64,000 nucleotides of DNA from Leptospirales bacterium (GTDB lineage: Bacteria > Spirochaetota > Leptospiria > Leptospirales > Leptonemataceae), in NCBI GenBank assembly GCA_016788865.1, contig JAEUSB010000004.1, positions 19,060 through 83,059 on the forward strand, read 5' to 3'. Both the position numbers and the translations under genes were made by a program. Every line of letters starts with the position of its first letter. Positions within the stretch are counted from its first letter, which is position 1. Positions 20,701 to 30,412 of this stretch are shown here, in pieces. The notes under the pieces are model-generated. The model ran no database searches and was not told the origin of the DNA. It saw only the letters and a program-made list of their open reading frames with translations.

Positions 20701-21410
20701 TGCGAAATCGAAATCCAGAACGCCTCAGTCGTCTGACCGCTTAACGTCCTCCCGGACATATCTACGATGGTTCCGGACAAAATCACAGGCAATTCATTGC
20801 CGGACTCTTTAGCGTACTGATCCAGAGCAAAGAGTGCCGCCTTGCAATTCAGAGTGTCAAAGATTGTTTCGACGAGGAACAAATCCGCTCCTCCGTCTAC
20901 CAGCCCTCGAATCTGCTCCAGATAGGCCGTAACCACTTCGTCGAACGTAACCGCACGAAAACCAGGATCGTTCACATCCGGAGACAGAGAGAGCGAACGA
21001 TTCAGTGGACCAATCGCACCCGCAACAAAACGGGGCTTATCTGGTGTTTTCGCCGTGTATTCGTCTGCAGCTTTCCGGGCCAGCTTAGTGCCCTCTTTGC
21101 TGAGTTCGTAGGCCAGATGCGACAATTCGTAGTCAGCCTGAGCGATGGATGTTGAGGAGAACGTGTTGGTCTCAATGATATCTGATCCGGCTTCCAGATA
21201 CTCTTTGTGAATATTGTAAATCACATCCGGACGCGTGAGAACCAGAATATCAGAATTGCCTTTGAGCTCCTTCTTGTGATCTTTAAAGCGCTCGCTGGTG
21301 TAGTCCGAGGCCTGCAGCTTGTAACGCTGGATCATCGTACCCATGGCTCCATCCAGAACCAGGATTCGCTCAGTCAGCAGCTTCTTTAAAGTCTCAGCTC
21401 TCGAATTCAT
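17730..21410 (-). CDS. metH: cobalamin-dependent methionine synthase
   Basis: A 1226-residue, full-length MetH that transfers the methyl group of 5-methyltetrahydrofolate to homocysteine through methylcobalamin. The homocysteine domain has Zn-ligand cysteines in VGLNCALGS and IIGGCCGTS. The pterin domain includes [11 protein letters not shown]. The B12 domain carries the cofactor-His motif [11 protein letters not shown] plus GLSGLITPS and LLIGGATTS. The C-terminal reactivation (SAM-binding) domain ends the protein with [17 protein letters not shown]. It is the last gene of a sahR-ahcY-metH series. No cobalamin or SAH riboswitch is visible upstream; control probably comes from the operator at 23740. 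metF, which supplies its folate substrate, lies 5 kb upstream on the same strand. Confidence 0.97.
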   Translation of the reverse strand: MNSRAETLKKLLTERILVLDGAMGTMIQRYKLQASDYTSERFKDHKKELKGNSDILVLTRPDVIYNIHKEYLEAGSDIIETNTFSSTSIAQADYELSHLAYELSKEGTKLARKAADEYTAKTPDKPRFVAGAIGPLNRSLSLSPDVNDPGFRAVTFDEVVTAYLEQIRGLVDGGADLFLVETIFDTLNCKAALFALDQYAKESGNELPVILSGTIVDMSGRTLSGQTTEAFWISISHARNLMAVGLNCALGSAQMRPFLSELSRVATVPVSLYPNAGLPNAFGGYDESPEYMAAQIDAYASEGLINIIGGCCGTSPAHVKAMAEAALRHPPRKPAGKDTSFVLSGLEPLRVRENMNFINIGERTNVTGSPKFAKLILESKFDEALSVARQQVENGAQIIDVNMDEGMLDSEAAMTKFLNLIAAEPDIAKVPVMVDSSKWTVLEAGLKCLQGKSVVNSISLKEGEAAFLERARVIRSFGAAAVVMAFDEVGQADSYERRIEICKRAYDLLVSNGFPAEDIIFDPNVLTVATGLAEHNNYAVDFIKATEWIKKNLPHARVSGGISNISFSFRGNNPVREAMHTAFLYHAVKAGLDMGIVNAGMLGVYEQIPAELLERVEDVLLNRRPDATERLLEIADSVKGKEGAGPVKTDEWRNGSVEERLKHALVNGIMDFVDQDTEEARGNYERPLHVIEGPLMAGMSVVGDLFGAGKMFLPQVVKSARVMKKSVAYLLPFMEKEKALSGESRSQAKVLMATVKGDVHDIGKNIVGVVLACNNFDVVDLGVMVPRDKILDEATKIGADVIGLSGLITPSLDEMVEVAREMQRRGMKQPLLIGGATTSKIHTAVKIAPQYTSPVIHVLDASRSVPVVNQLITPEQKQEFAESILAEYTKLRDDFANRQDQKKYLSLADARANATRLDFSKPVVVPKRAGVQEFKNYPLEELRKYIDWTPFFQAWELPGKYPSIFDDERIGKEAKKLFDDANRLLDEIITRKLIKANGVAQFWPANRVGDDVEVYADESRGTPIAVFHGLRQQTEKRSGEPNRCLSDNVAPKGTPDYIGAFVVTAGQGVSELAKSYETKHDDYNSILVKALADRLAEAFAERLHQLVRKELWGYAPDESLANEDLIRESYAGIRPAPGYPSQPDHTEKEALFKLLRATEHTGVSLTESLAMTPAASVCGLYFAHPDAEYFNLGKITSEQVEDYARRKGMLVPEVEKWLSPALNYDR

Positions 21411-21443
21411 CTCAATCTCTCAAATAATAATGTATAATGACGG

Positions 21444-21469
21444 ACTCTTCCGGGTCTCCCCGGAAGAGT
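21444..21469. terminator. 11-bp hairpin between ahcY and metH
   Basis: A perfect inverted repeat, ACTCTTCCGGG and CCCGGAAGAGT, with loop TCTC. It sits 9 bases after the ahcY stop and 33 bases before the metH start. Read on the plus strand it is followed by TTCTCTTTCTT, which is terminator-like. Read in the direction of the genes it is followed by TCCGTCATTATAC, which lacks a U tract. In the operon direction it is therefore better seen as an mRNA-stabilising or partially terminating hairpin that could lower metH relative to ahcY. Confidence 0.5.
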
Positions 21470-21478
21470 TTCTCTTTC

Positions 21479-22786
21479 TTAGTAACGGTAATGCTCTGGC
21501 TTGTATGGGCCATCCACATTGAGATCCAGGTATTTCGCCTGATCCGGAGTAAGTCTGGTCAGCTTCGCACCAATCTTTTCCAGATGGAGGAAAGCAACCT
21601 TCTCATCCAAATGCTTTGGAAGACGATATACACCGATTTCGTATTTGTTTGTGAACAAATCGATTTGTGCTAGCACCTGGTTTGTGAAACTGTTAGACAT
21701 CACAAAACTTGGGTGACCGGTTGCGCAACCCAGGTTAACGAGACGGCCATCGGCCAGAAGCAGAATGCTCTTGCCGGATGGGAACGTGTACTTGTCAACC
21801 TGCGGCTTGATTTCGACTTTCTTGATCCCTGGATAAGCCTTCAATTGAGCGACCTGGATTTCGACATCGAAATGGCCAATGTTACAAACAATGGATCCAT
21901 CGCGCATTTTTGCGAGGTGATCGATTGTGATGATGTCTTTGTTTCCTGTTGTGGTTACAAAAATATCAGCGCGATCAGCCCATGCGTCCATGGTATCAAC
22001 TTGATAGCCTTCCATTGCCGCTTGAAGCGCACAAATTGGATCGATTTCCGTGATAATCACGCGGCAACCAAACGCACGTAGACTCTGCGCAGAACCCTTA
22101 CCCACATCGCCATATCCAGCAACAACAGCTACTTTACCAGCAAGCATGATGTCTGTTGCGCGTTTGATACCATCAGCAAGCGATTCGCGGCAACCATACA
22201 GGTTGTCGAATTTGCTCTTGGTAACGGAATCGTTTACGTTGATCGCTGGAATCATTAGATTCCCTTGCTCGAATTCTTTGACGAGTTTGTGAACGCCTGT
22301 AGTGGTCTCTTCAGAAACACCGCGAATATTCTTCAGCAATGCTGGATGCTTTTCGTGGATCCACCAGGTCAGATCTCCACCATCGTCCAGAATCATGTTT
22401 GGACCACCGTCGAATTTGAGGGTCTCGTCAATACACCACCAGTATTCTTCTTCTGTCATACCTTTCCAGGCAAATACGGGAATTCCGGCTTCTGCAATTG
22501 CAGCGGCTGCATGATCCTGCGTGCTGTAGATGTTACAGCTAGACCAGCGAATCTCCGCCCCCAATTCCTTGAGAGTTTCGATCAGAACGGCAGTCTGAAT
22601 CGTCATGTGAAGCGATCCGCAGATCTTTGCGCCTTTCAGTGGCTTCTTTGTCCCGTACTCGCGGCGAAGCGCCATGAGTCCTGGCATTTCTTGTTCAGCC
22701 AGAATGATCTCTTCCCTGCCCCAGCGTGCAAGGGAGATATCCTTGACTTTGTAATCCTGTCCTTTTTGTGTTTCAAGCGTTGGCAT
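21479..22786 (-). CDS. ahcY: S-adenosylhomocysteine hydrolase
   Basis: A 435-residue cytosolic enzyme that splits S-adenosylhomocysteine to adenosine and homocysteine using bound NAD+. The Rossmann motif [13 protein letters not shown], the substrate-site segment [18 protein letters not shown], and the conserved C-terminus [21 protein letters not shown] are all present. An AGGAGG ribosome site lies 8 bases before the ATG. The start overlaps the 3' end of the sahR gene by 14 bases, so the regulator and enzyme are translated together. The product homocysteine feeds MetH encoded next. Confidence 0.97.
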   Translation of the reverse strand: MPTLETQKGQDYKVKDISLARWGREEIILAEQEMPGLMALRREYGTKKPLKGAKICGSLHMTIQTAVLIETLKELGAEIRWSSCNIYSTQDHAAAAIAEAGIPVFAWKGMTEEEYWWCIDETLKFDGGPNMILDDGGDLTWWIHEKHPALLKNIRGVSEETTTGVHKLVKEFEQGNLMIPAINVNDSVTKSKFDNLYGCRESLADGIKRATDIMLAGKVAVVAGYGDVGKGSAQSLRAFGCRVIITEIDPICALQAAMEGYQVDTMDAWADRADIFVTTTGNKDIITIDHLAKMRDGSIVCNIGHFDVEIQVAQLKAYPGIKKVEIKPQVDKYTFPSGKSILLLADGRLVNLGCATGHPSFVMSNSFTNQVLAQIDLFTNKYEIGVYRLPKHLDEKVAFLHLEKIGAKLTRLTPDQAKYLDLNVDGPYKPEHYRY

Positions 22787-23732
22787 TTAAACCTCCTGTG
22801 GTTTGCTTTGTTGCTCTATAAATAAGACATGTGAGCTTGCCGTCACCCTGACCGGCGCGCTTCTCCTGGATTGAAAATCCGGCATCCTGAATCATCGCTT
22901 CTAAACGATCGCCTGAAAATCCTGGCCAGAAATCAGCAAATTCACGTTGCATAGCCTCTTCATCGTGTTCCTTTAGATCAACGACAACTAACGTTCCCTT
23001 CTTCCGTAGGACGCGATTGGCCTCCTTGAGACCGGAGGAAGGATCTGGCAAATGATGAAGAACCATGGACGCCACAACCGCATCTGCGCCCTCATCAGGC
23101 AGTGGAAGGTGCTCAATCTCACCCAGGCGAAACTCGCCCTGTGGACAGGCGCTGCGAGCAAGCTCCAGGACCCTTGGGCTCTGATCCACGCCGATCGCCT
23201 TTCCGGCAAGCCTGGCAATCATGACGGACAATTCGCCCGTTCCGCAGCCTAGATCGACTACCGTCCCAGGTTTGGCGCCAAGCTCGTTTATGATTTCTCT
23301 TCTATAATAAGACGAATCTACGAAAGTCTGTTGCATACGGTCATGCTCGCGGCCCATCCGCTGGAAGTGGTCCACGCTCATTTGCTTTCTGAGCTCGAGT
23401 ATCTCTGTTAGCTTGCTTCGATCCCGAACAATACCTCGATACAATCCATTGTTTGATTCCGTAATCTGTGTTAAGGCATCGAGCAATTCGCGAATCAAAG
23501 GTTCTACCCGCGATTGGCCAGCCAGCCCGTAATAGACACGATTGCCCAACCTATGGCTTTCCAGGAGGCCCGCATCAGCCAGAATCTTTAAGTGTCGCGA
23601 AATACGACTCTGGCCCATCCCGAGTATCTCAAGGATTTCCCCGACCGCCAGGGGCTCAGAACCCAGCACGGAAAGAATGCGAAGGCGGGTCTCATCCGCA
23701 GCGGCTCGCAGCGATTTCAGAATGTCTGCCAT
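22773..23732 (-). CDS. sahR: SahR-type ArsR regulator fused to a SAM-methyltransferase fold
   Basis: 319 residues. An ArsR-type winged helix occupies about 5-85 ([21 protein letters not shown] is the recognition region). A class I methyltransferase fold begins near 150 with motif [13 protein letters not shown] and continues to about 295. This fusion next to ahcY/metH matches SahR, described in Proteobacteria as a repressor of the SAM/SAH cycle that senses S-adenosylhomocysteine through the methyltransferase-like domain. The 20-bp palindrome 7 bases upstream of its ATG fits autoregulation of the whole sahR-ahcY-metH operon. Assignment to SahR is by architecture and context. Confidence 0.8.
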   Translation of the reverse strand: MADILKSLRAAADETRLRILSVLGSEPLAVGEILEILGMGQSRISRHLKILADAGLLESHRLGNRVYYGLAGQSRVEPLIRELLDALTQITESNNGLYRGIVRDRSKLTEILELRKQMSVDHFQRMGREHDRMQQTFVDSSYYRREIINELGAKPGTVVDLGCGTGELSVMIARLAGKAIGVDQSPRVLELARSACPQGEFRLGEIEHLPLPDEGADAVVASMVLHHLPDPSSGLKEANRVLRKKGTLVVVDLKEHDEEAMQREFADFWPGFSGDRLEAMIQDAGFSIQEKRAGQGDGKLTCLIYRATKQTTGGLNANA

Positions 23733-23739
23733 GGTCAGA

Positions 23740-23759
23740 ATATCAAGATATCTTGATAT
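23740..23759. promoter_or_regulatory. perfect 20-bp operator palindrome upstream of sahR
   Basis: The sequence ATATCAAGATATCTTGATAT is identical to its reverse complement and ends 7 bases before the sahR ATG. Arms of the ATCAAG...CTTGAT type are usual for ArsR-family dimers. Binding here would block initiation or translation of the sahR-ahcY-metH transcript. No second copy was seen before ahcY or metH. Confidence 0.8.
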
Positions 23760-23984
23760 AGGTATGCTGACAAGCCTAAAATTTTTAAGGCCAAGCGGCC
23801 GAGAGCCCCATTTCTCCCCACAATATCATGCCACACAAGTGGGACATGCCCAACTTGACTTTTGGAAAGAACCCGCTAAGGTCGCCACCGCAAATGACCA
23901 CTGGCCTCCCATTGCCAAATCCCTCTGCCCGCCTCCAGAATAGGAAACCACCCACGGGGGTGGGCGAGGCATGCCCGCGAAAAG
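23760..23984. other. intergenic region between the SRPBCC gene and sahR
   Basis: About 225 bases with no convincing gene. It must hold the sahR promoter, but no clear -35/-10 pair was recognised. A CCACCC/GGGTGG hairpin (23948-23963) lies just downstream of the SRPBCC stop and may end that transcript; in the gene direction it is followed by TTTCCT, a weak terminator tail. Confidence 0.4.
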
Positions 23985-24374
23985 TCAGGAAAGGTAATTT
24001 TTGATTTTCTGCCAGTAATCTCGACGCCAGGCGGCTTCCACATCCGGGATTAGTGCCTTTGGAACACCGCGATGGGTCAGAATGAGCTCGGTGCCGCCAT
24101 CCTTTGTTGCCTGAAGCGTAAACGCGGCCATTGAGAAAATGCCGGCAGGGAAATCCGACCGCCGCCATGCTTGAACAATTCGCTTCCCCGGCGCAAGATC
24201 GACTATGACCCCTGTAATCTTACCGGCAAAGACCTCGAAACGCTCACCGATCGCTTTCCCAATGGTAGCCTTCGCCCCAATACATTCCTGGTGCAATTTT
24301 GAATCCGCCAGAACCTGATACACTTCGTCCGGGGACGCTTTGAACTTCACCTTGTGCTTAATAGTCTTACACAT
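23985..24374 (-). CDS. SRPBCC/AHSA1-like small-ligand-binding protein
   Basis: 129 residues from ATG 24374, in the START/AHSA1 (SRPBCC) fold. It starts with beta-strand KHKVKFKASPDEVYQVLAD, continues through a GERFEVFAGKITG hairpin, and ends with an amphipathic helix (AAWRRDYWQKIKNYL). Members bind hydrophobic ligands or assist chaperones; no function can be fixed here. It is the last gene of the metF-phosphatase series, 47 bases after the phosphatase gene. Confidence 0.8.
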   Translation of the reverse strand: MCKTIKHKVKFKASPDEVYQVLADSKLHQECIGAKATIGKAIGERFEVFAGKITGVIVDLAPGKRIVQAWRRSDFPAGIFSMAAFTLQATKDGGTELILTHRGVPKALIPDVEAAWRRDYWQKIKNYLS

Positions 24375-24421
24375 CAAGAATTCCCTCGCGATGGGGCTGC
24401 GGCAAGATCAACGAGCGCGCG

Positions 24422-26182
24422 TTAGAGACGGATCGCCATGATTGTCGTGTCATCTGCAGGCTCTTGAGGTCCGCGAAACTCGTCCAGGCTTTCAAATACC
24501 CGTGCAATGAAATCCTGAGGCCCGAGCGCATTTGAACGCTCGACAAGCTCAAAGAGGCGCTCTTCGCCAAATTCTTCCAGAGCAGGATTGTTTGCTTCTG
24601 TGATTCCATCCGTATACAAAATCAGGAGATCGTCTTTCTCAAAATCGACTACGTTTTCAATGTACTCAGCGTCTTCAAATATCCCAAGGGGAGTCCCGCG
24701 AGCCCGAAGTTTTTCCAGGCGGTTTTGACGTGTGCGGTATAATATCTGATTGTTGTGGCCCGCTGAGGCAATACGCATTCTCTTACGATCAGTCTCGATC
24801 TGCACAAGCATTGTAGTAACAAATATTCCGGTCCGCGATTTGCGAAAGATTTCCTGGTTAACACGCGACAGTGTAGTCACAGGATCCAGATTTCTTGGAA
24901 TATGCGACGCCAGCAAAGTCTTGGAATACTCCATGAACAATGCCGCGGGCACTCCCTTCCCGGCTACGTCAGCAATCAGAACGGATATCCTGTTCTCTGA
25001 ATGAAAAATCAGATCGTAGAAATCCCCTCCAACGTCCCGACATGCCTCGTAACGATAGGCGATTTGCAATCCGGCCAATCGGGCCGGTATTTCCGGCAAA
25101 GAGTTGATTTGGATTTGCGCTGCGGTCTCAAGGTCTTTCTTGTATTGACCCAGTTCCAGCTCCTTCTGCTTCGCCTCAATGCGAGACAGGCCATCCGCCA
25201 GTTGCGTGGCCACAGTCGAAAGAACTTGCAATTCAAACAAATCAAAAGGCTCTGTGTTTCGTTTGTCCGCAGCATTTATGATTCCAACAACTTTCCCTTC
25301 GCGTACAATCGGGACGCAAATGAATGACTTCGTCTTGTATCGACCAACGCGATCGGAGAGTATTTTCAGATCCTTCTCCACATCCCGCACAAGCAAAGGG
25401 TCTCCGGTCTTGAATACGATTCCTGCAATACCCTCATCCGGATCGATCCGGTAGTCGTGATCCTCAAGGCTAAAACCGCGAAGGCGCACCAGCTTGAGCC
25501 TGTCCGCACCTTCTCCCTCGGTCTTGAGCAAAACCGAAACCCGCTCCACATCCAACACGTTCTGGATGGCTTCGAGGATTGTATCCAGTAGATCTTCCCT
25601 GTTGTTCTGAAATCCAATCTTCTGTGAAATTTCATACAGGCAGTTCAGCTCGTCGGCTCGATTCTTTAAATCCTCGTACAGCTTTCGATTGTGAATAGCG
25701 ATCGCAGCCATGTCCGATAGATAGCTCAGCAGGTTGACATCGTGTTTTTCAAACTGCCTGCCGTCCGTCGTGTTCACAACTTCCAACACCCCGATCAAGC
25801 CTCCGCGAGCGATCATGGGTATCGCAAGGAGATTCCTGGTTTCAAACTGGGTCTCCGCATCAAAGCTGCGCATCACCCTGGAATCATTGGCTGCGTCATT
25901 GACTATGATCGGCTCGCGGCCCTCGGCACAGAGCCCGGCAATCCCTTTTCCTTTGGGAATGCGTCTGTTAGCCAGGACCCCACCGCGCGGGCCGCGGACA
26001 ATATCAAACACCAGGTCTTCTGACTCTTCATCGTAAAGAAGCAAAGAAGAGGCCTCGGTGTTCAGCAAATACCGAGCCGTTTCCATTATCATTTGCAATA
26101 AACCCGACAAATCCTGCTCGGAGTTTATACGCGTAGTAATATCATTGATAGTACTGAGGGTTAGGGTCCGTTTTGCGGTCAT
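24422..26182 (-). CDS. GAF-GAF-SpoIIE serine phosphatase (RsbU-like)
   Basis: About 586 residues from ATG 26182. Two GAF domains (about 15-160 and 180-335) precede a short coiled coil and a SpoIIE/PP2C phosphatase domain (about 375-586). The phosphatase metal-binding aspartates are visible in DVGGDFYD, LIADVAGKG, ILYTDGITEA and the terminal DDTTIMAI. No membrane helix, so it is cytosolic and would respond to a small ligand such as a cyclic nucleotide or redox signal. The start lies 1 base after the metF stop, so the two are co-translated. A longer start at 26221 would overlap metF by 38 bases and is less likely. Confidence 0.87.
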   Translation of the reverse strand: MTAKRTLTLSTINDITTRINSEQDLSGLLQMIMETARYLLNTEASSLLLYDEESEDLVFDIVRGPRGGVLANRRIPKGKGIAGLCAEGREPIIVNDAANDSRVMRSFDAETQFETRNLLAIPMIARGGLIGVLEVVNTTDGRQFEKHDVNLLSYLSDMAAIAIHNRKLYEDLKNRADELNCLYEISQKIGFQNNREDLLDTILEAIQNVLDVERVSVLLKTEGEGADRLKLVRLRGFSLEDHDYRIDPDEGIAGIVFKTGDPLLVRDVEKDLKILSDRVGRYKTKSFICVPIVREGKVVGIINAADKRNTEPFDLFELQVLSTVATQLADGLSRIEAKQKELELGQYKKDLETAAQIQINSLPEIPARLAGLQIAYRYEACRDVGGDFYDLIFHSENRISVLIADVAGKGVPAALFMEYSKTLLASHIPRNLDPVTTLSRVNQEIFRKSRTGIFVTTMLVQIETDRKRMRIASAGHNNQILYRTRQNRLEKLRARGTPLGIFEDAEYIENVVDFEKDDLLILYTDGITEANNPALEEFGEERLFELVERSNALGPQDFIARVFESLDEFRGPQEPADDTTIMAIRL

Positions 26183-26183
26183 T

Positions 26184-27044
26184 TTAGCCACGCAATCGAG
26201 CCAGGATCTGCATCGTGGCATGCGATTGATTTAGAGTGTAAAAATGAATCCCGGGCGCTCCACCGGCAAGCAGTTCCCGACACTGTTTTTCCGTAAACGC
26301 CAGACTAACCTCAAGGAGCTTGTCGCGGTCCTCGCCGCAGGCAGCAATGGCATCAAGGAGGGATTTAGGTATCTCACAACCAGCCATCTTCGTAAATCGC
26401 TCCACCTGCTGAAAAGCGGTGATCGGCATGATACCGGGAATCACAGGCACAGGAACGCCGGCCCTGCGAACGAACTCAAAATATTTCTGATTCTCAAAGA
26501 ACATCTGCGTTACCAGGAAATCCGCACCGCATTTCACTTTTTCACGCACATACCCAAGATCGGCCTCTTGGGAGACGGCCTCGGGGTGGATTTCCGGGTA
26601 GGCCGCTCCGCCCAGACAGAAAGGAAATCCAGACTTCTTGATGAAGTCGATCATCTCGCTACCGTGCGCTAGCCCGTCCGCGGCTGGCGTAAAGTGCGTT
26701 TCCCCCTTTGGTGGATCACCTCGCAGGGCCATTATATTACGAATCCCGGCCCGATTCAATTCTTCCAGGTACTGTTTGATTTCAGATCGCGACGATCCTA
26801 CACACGTGAAGTGCGCCATTGCTGGAATCGCATGCTTCTGCTGGATACTTTCAACCCACTCACGTGTCTTAGCCCGAGTAGAACCTCCGGCACCGTATGT
26901 GACGGAAACAAAATCCGGCTTCAGTCCGGCAAGTTCGTCGATGGCCGAATACAACCTTTCTTCCCCTTCAGGATTCTTCGGAGGAAAAAATTCAAACGAA
27001 AAGAGCGGCCTGCGCTCTTTGAGCATTTCAGAAATTAGTTTCAT
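26184..27044 (-). CDS. metF: 5,10-methylenetetrahydrofolate reductase
   Basis: A 286-residue FAD enzyme that makes 5-methyltetrahydrofolate, the methyl donor used by MetH. Typical features are LFSFEFFPPKNPEGEE at the N-terminus, DFVSVTYGAGGSTR, ALRGDPP, and FLVTQMFFEN plus PVIPGIMPI in the core. Length is normal. Its start overlaps the discoidin/tail-repeat gene by 4 bases, which in turn overlaps rep. A core one-carbon gene is thus translated from the same message as the replication gene. Confidence 0.96.
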   Translation of the reverse strand: MKLISEMLKERRPLFSFEFFPPKNPEGEERLYSAIDELAGLKPDFVSVTYGAGGSTRAKTREWVESIQQKHAIPAMAHFTCVGSSRSEIKQYLEELNRAGIRNIMALRGDPPKGETHFTPAADGLAHGSEMIDFIKKSGFPFCLGGAAYPEIHPEAVSQEADLGYVREKVKCGADFLVTQMFFENQKYFEFVRRAGVPVPVIPGIMPITAFQQVERFTKMAGCEIPKSLLDAIAACGEDRDKLLEVSLAFTEKQCRELLAGGAPGIHFYTLNQSHATMQILARLRG

Positions 27045-29578
27045 ACTGGCATCAGCAAACAGCGAATCATGCCCTCACCCTTAGCAAGATCTTCAAGGCT
27101 TTTGGCGAACACAGACCCGGGCTTGTATTTGTCCTGGGAAACCTTCTCCGCTTTACCTGGCTGAGAGGATGAAAGCAGAAGGTCGCCTGCCTTTACGGCC
27201 TGCTTGTCAGCCATAACTCTCACTGGGACGACTCCAGAAATCGCCACCAAAACGTGCCCCTGTGGGACCACGGGATCGCTATACGAATCGACCCCTTCCG
27301 GATTTGGAACGAACTTCTCTGGAGCATTCAAAATGATTCCTGCTTTCTGGACAACCACACCGAGAACCGTCGATTCTCCCTGATTCTTTGATTTCTTGAC
27401 ATGCCCTGGTTTGCCGGCCACTACCACATCTCCAGGCGTGAAAACATCTCCCTCGCCTGGGAAAATGTAAGCAATGCAACTGGCATCGGGTTCTGACAAA
27501 ACCACGGAGCCTTCAAACCCCGATATCCCCCGAACATGCAGACCAAACGGAGAGCCCTTCAGGCCGCGCTTCTCATGGGCGCCACCGATTACCGCACCAT
27601 ACCCACGCTCAGAAGTAAAGCGACCGCCTTCTGCGGTTGATGCAATTCCGACGACCCCTGGTGCTGACCCAAGCCCAATACCAACAACACCCGCAGTCTT
27701 CCCTGCTCCAACAACCCCCTCGCCTTCGCCCAGGCCCAGGAGACCTGATCCGTTTCCAGGATTTTGTCCGACAATAGGCGCATGTGACACAGGAGGGTTG
27801 ACAACTTGCTTAAATTCAGCGCCAGTTTCCGCTTTAAGATGAATCAGTCCTTTATGAGAAGAGAAGTCGTGCTCGCGTGGTGCGTAGTCGTGCACATGCG
27901 GGACTGGAGTTCGCGCGTCTGATAGCCTCGGATCGTCTCCCTGAACAACCTTGCCCGCAGAGCTTGTCCCCGGAGCACACAGCTCAACAATACCCGGAGC
28001 GCTTACGGTGGCCGCGCGAATTCTCGAGTCGCTGCTCTGTAGCGCCAGGCCTTCCTTGGTTTCACCATCCCTGGCCAGTTCAACAATGCCAGGGTTTTCC
28101 GTGGTCGCGGTGCGCAAGCGCGGGTCGTTTCCCTGCACTGCAGCGTCGGCTGCAACTTCGCCGGCTCGAGCAAGGCGTGCAATTCCTCTCGCTTCCTCGG
28201 TGGCATTGCGAAGCCGAGGATCGTCTGATTGCACAGCTTCCCCAGGCTTCGATTCATTCGCTGGCGCAAGGCGCACTATGCCATATGATTTCTCTGTGGC
28301 GATTCTGAGGCGGCTGTCGCTGCCCTGGACTACAACACCAGGTCGGTTCTCACCATCTGCAGCGAGCTCTACGAGTCCTGCCTCTTCCTCGGTCGCGACG
28401 CGAAGCCGTCGATCGTTGCCCTGAACTGCATGCCCCGGACGCACTTCTCCGTCGCGCGCAAGCCTCAGTATTCCCGGAAGATCTTCCGAGGCATACTTTA
28501 ATCGACGATCACTTCCTTGAACAACAACACCATCGGCGACTTCACCATCACTTGCCAACTCCACGATTCCGCGAGCCTCTGTGGTTGCATCACGAAGCCT
28601 CCGGTCGCTGGCCTGGACGGCCACCCCTTCTTTAATCTCGCCATCCATCGCAAAGCGAACGATCCCGCTTCGGAGGACGGAAGAATACGGTATTGGTTCG
28701 GGCAGACTCTTCTCGGTCTTGTCTACAAGATCAGGGACCGCAAACAACTCAATCTCGATAATTTGCGATACATGCTTACCCTCACGAGTTCGCGCACCTT
28801 CGATTATATCTATATGAAGAAAGCGAATGTTCGTAGGAACAAATCGCCATCTATACCAGGTCCCGGGCTCTGCCAGGAAGCCGGTTTCTTCTAATAAATG
28901 ATGGTAAGTAATATTGTCTTCACTGTACGATATGCGAAAGGATTCCGGAAAGAAGGTTTCCCTGTCGTTCTTCGACAACAGACGGATCTCTCCGACCCTG
29001 TTAATAGAACCGAGATCAAGATAGACGTACTCAGGCTGCTTCTGCAATCGAAGGGCCGTGGACCAACCATACTCGGGTCGACGATCTATGATGTTTTCTT
29101 TGACCCAGAGACGATCAAGTTCGCTTGAAACCTCAACCTTGACAATCCCGGAGACCATTACCTGGAATGCGCCGAACGCGGCTGCATATTTGCCCGATGT
29201 ATCCGCACGATCCACCAGAAAGAGAAACTTTACCATTCTGGCAGAAATCAGTGAAAAATGCCACTCACCCTGGTCCAACCAGGTTCCACGAAAGTTAGCC
29301 TCATGCAGAATTGGTTCCCAGACTACACCATCATGTGAAATCTCAAAGCGAAACGTATTTGGAAAGAATTCCTTCAATTCAGGATGCAGCTGAATGCGAA
29401 TACAATTGAAAGATCTGATAGAATCAAATGTTCCAATACAGGAGACCAGACCCGGAGTATCGAGATCCGGACTCCGCCAGGAAAGAATATTGCCTGAGGT
29501 TTCTTCGGTTTTTCCGGGACTCTCCCACTGTGCGAAGAGCAGAGTTTCAGGGTGCGATATTTGCAGGAACGAATTCAT
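27041..29578 (-). CDS. discoidin-domain protein with eight tail-fibre-like repeats
   Basis: 845 residues without a recognisable signal peptide. Two F5/8 type C (discoidin)-like beta domains occupy about 25-145 and 150-285. From residue 303 to about 558 run eight 32-residue repeats of the type GIVELAxDGExxxGxxVQGxDxRLRxATxE, resembling phage tail-fibre repeats. A His-containing segment (PVPHVHDYA) and Gly-rich repeats (GEGVVGAG, APGVVGIAS) follow. The C-terminal about 200 residues form a beta-rich domain with GVVPVRV and AGDLLLSS, reminiscent of phage/S-layer tail ends. Overlaps of 4 bases join it to rep (upstream) and metF (downstream). Function unknown; possibly a carbohydrate-binding surface or tail-like fibre. 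Confidence 0.8.
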   Translation of the reverse strand: MNSFLQISHPETLLFAQWESPGKTEETSGNILSWRSPDLDTPGLVSCIGTFDSIRSFNCIRIQLHPELKEFFPNTFRFEISHDGVVWEPILHEANFRGTWLDQGEWHFSLISARMVKFLFLVDRADTSGKYAAAFGAFQVMVSGIVKVEVSSELDRLWVKENIIDRRPEYGWSTALRLQKQPEYVYLDLGSINRVGEIRLLSKNDRETFFPESFRISYSEDNITYHHLLEETGFLAEPGTWYRWRFVPTNIRFLHIDIIEGARTREGKHVSQIIEIELFAVPDLVDKTEKSLPEPIPYSSVLRSGIVRFAMDGEIKEGVAVQASDRRLRDATTEARGIVELASDGEVADGVVVQGSDRRLKYASEDLPGILRLARDGEVRPGHAVQGNDRRLRVATEEEAGLVELAADGENRPGVVVQGSDSRLRIATEKSYGIVRLAPANESKPGEAVQSDDPRLRNATEEARGIARLARAGEVAADAAVQGNDPRLRTATTENPGIVELARDGETKEGLALQSSDSRIRAATVSAPGIVELCAPGTSSAGKVVQGDDPRLSDARTPVPHVHDYAPREHDFSSHKGLIHLKAETGAEFKQVVNPPVSHAPIVGQNPGNGSGLLGLGEGEGVVGAGKTAGVVGIGLGSAPGVVGIASTAEGGRFTSERGYGAVIGGAHEKRGLKGSPFGLHVRGISGFEGSVVLSEPDASCIAYIFPGEGDVFTPGDVVVAGKPGHVKKSKNQGESTVLGVVVQKAGIILNAPEKFVPNPEGVDSYSDPVVPQGHVLVAISGVVPVRVMADKQAVKAGDLLLSSSQPGKAEKVSQDKYKPGSVFAKSLEDLAKGEGMIRCLLMPV
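27905..28672 (-). repeat. eight 96-bp coding repeats
   Basis: Eight tandem 32-codon units within the discoidin protein, each with a GI/GLV core, a DGE/GE acidic turn, VQGxD/VQSSD, and RLR/RIR. Units are diverged at the nucleotide level, which points to an old amplification rather than a recent one. Confidence 0.85.
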
Positions 29579-30363
29579 TTGGCAGCAGGTTTTTCTGTAG
29601 AATGAACAAATTCTACCCGCCCTGTGTGGCGAGTCAGAATTTTTTTAAGATGCGCGGGAAGACCTGCATCAAATCGCAAGCTCGAACCATCATCGGCCAG
29701 TAACCCCTCCTCAATCAGCCGGAGACTATCCGGCGATATCATTCCAGCCAGCTTTTCCCTTGTCGCTGACCACAGCCGTCTTTTGCCGGAAAGTATCGAC
29801 TCCACGTTGGCCGGATTACCATCAAGACCGGCGAGGTCGCATTCAGACAGAGCCCTGCGTACTCGTTCTTCGCCGAATCTCTTTCGCAAATTTTCCAGTT
29901 CGGCTGGAATACCAGACTGTACATGATTGGTTATAGATATATGGATCTGGTTATGGGTGGGACCCTCCAGATCCATCCTGAGGGGATGCCCGGGGACACC
30001 CTGAGGGGCTCTGCCAGCCTCTCCAGGGGGAGATTGAAGGGCTCCCGTGGGGTATCCTGCAGTATCCCCCACCCAGTCGAATCTGAACTGATAATAGGTG
30101 TTGGTCCGGCCGGTGCCTCGCGTGGCAGTGATGAGGCCCAGGGAGATTAGTTCGTTGCGAGCTTCGCGGATTGATTTTTTATGCTTAAATCCGGTCAATT
30201 CCATGAGCCGAGAGGCTCCGGGGTACACACCTTTGAACTGGCCATCGGAGAATCGCAGCAATACCGGGTACAATGCTCGCGCCGCGGCGGACATCCGAGC
30301 CCATACGCCACGATCGAACAAAGCCGTTACCAGCTTTGCAAAAGGAAGACTTTCGCCCTTCAT
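29575..30363 (-). CDS. HTH replication-initiator-like protein
   Basis: 262 residues. Residues about 15-95 form a winged-helix of the HTH_36 type found in plasmid and phage replication proteins (LTGFKHKKSIREARNELISLGLI, split over the recognition helix, then a TNTYYQF wing). A Pro/Gly-rich linker (about 100-140) leads to a helical C-terminal part. A GGGCAGGG ribosome site precedes the ATG. It lies directly after parA-parB on the same strand, separated by 293 bases that hold an antisense-type terminator and short repeats, exactly the slot of repC in repABC replicons. Sequence similarity to RepC itself is not evident, so the initiator role is inferred from the HTH type and context. Confidence 0.65.
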   Translation of the reverse strand: MKGESLPFAKLVTALFDRGVWARMSAAARALYPVLLRFSDGQFKGVYPGASRLMELTGFKHKKSIREARNELISLGLITATRGTGRTNTYYQFRFDWVGDTAGYPTGALQSPPGEAGRAPQGVPGHPLRMDLEGPTHNQIHISITNHVQSGIPAELENLRKRFGEERVRRALSECDLAGLDGNPANVESILSGKRRLWSATREKLAGMISPDSLRLIEEGLLADDGSSLRFDAGLPAHLKKILTRHTGRVEFVHSTEKPAAK

Positions 30364-30412
30364 CCCTGCCCTTTCGCTATGAAAAAAAATCAGATGGGAG
30401 GGATGCTTTTTA

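Noticed and set aside
21433..21438. Plus-strand TATAAT between ahcY and metH
   Set aside because: Both flanking genes are on the minus strand and no plus-strand gene follows; the only plus-strand frame there is a shadow of ahcY.
23785..24168. 127-residue minus-strand frame overlapping the SRPBCC gene
   Set aside because: It lies in another frame of the well-supported SRPBCC gene and its extra part is low-complexity.
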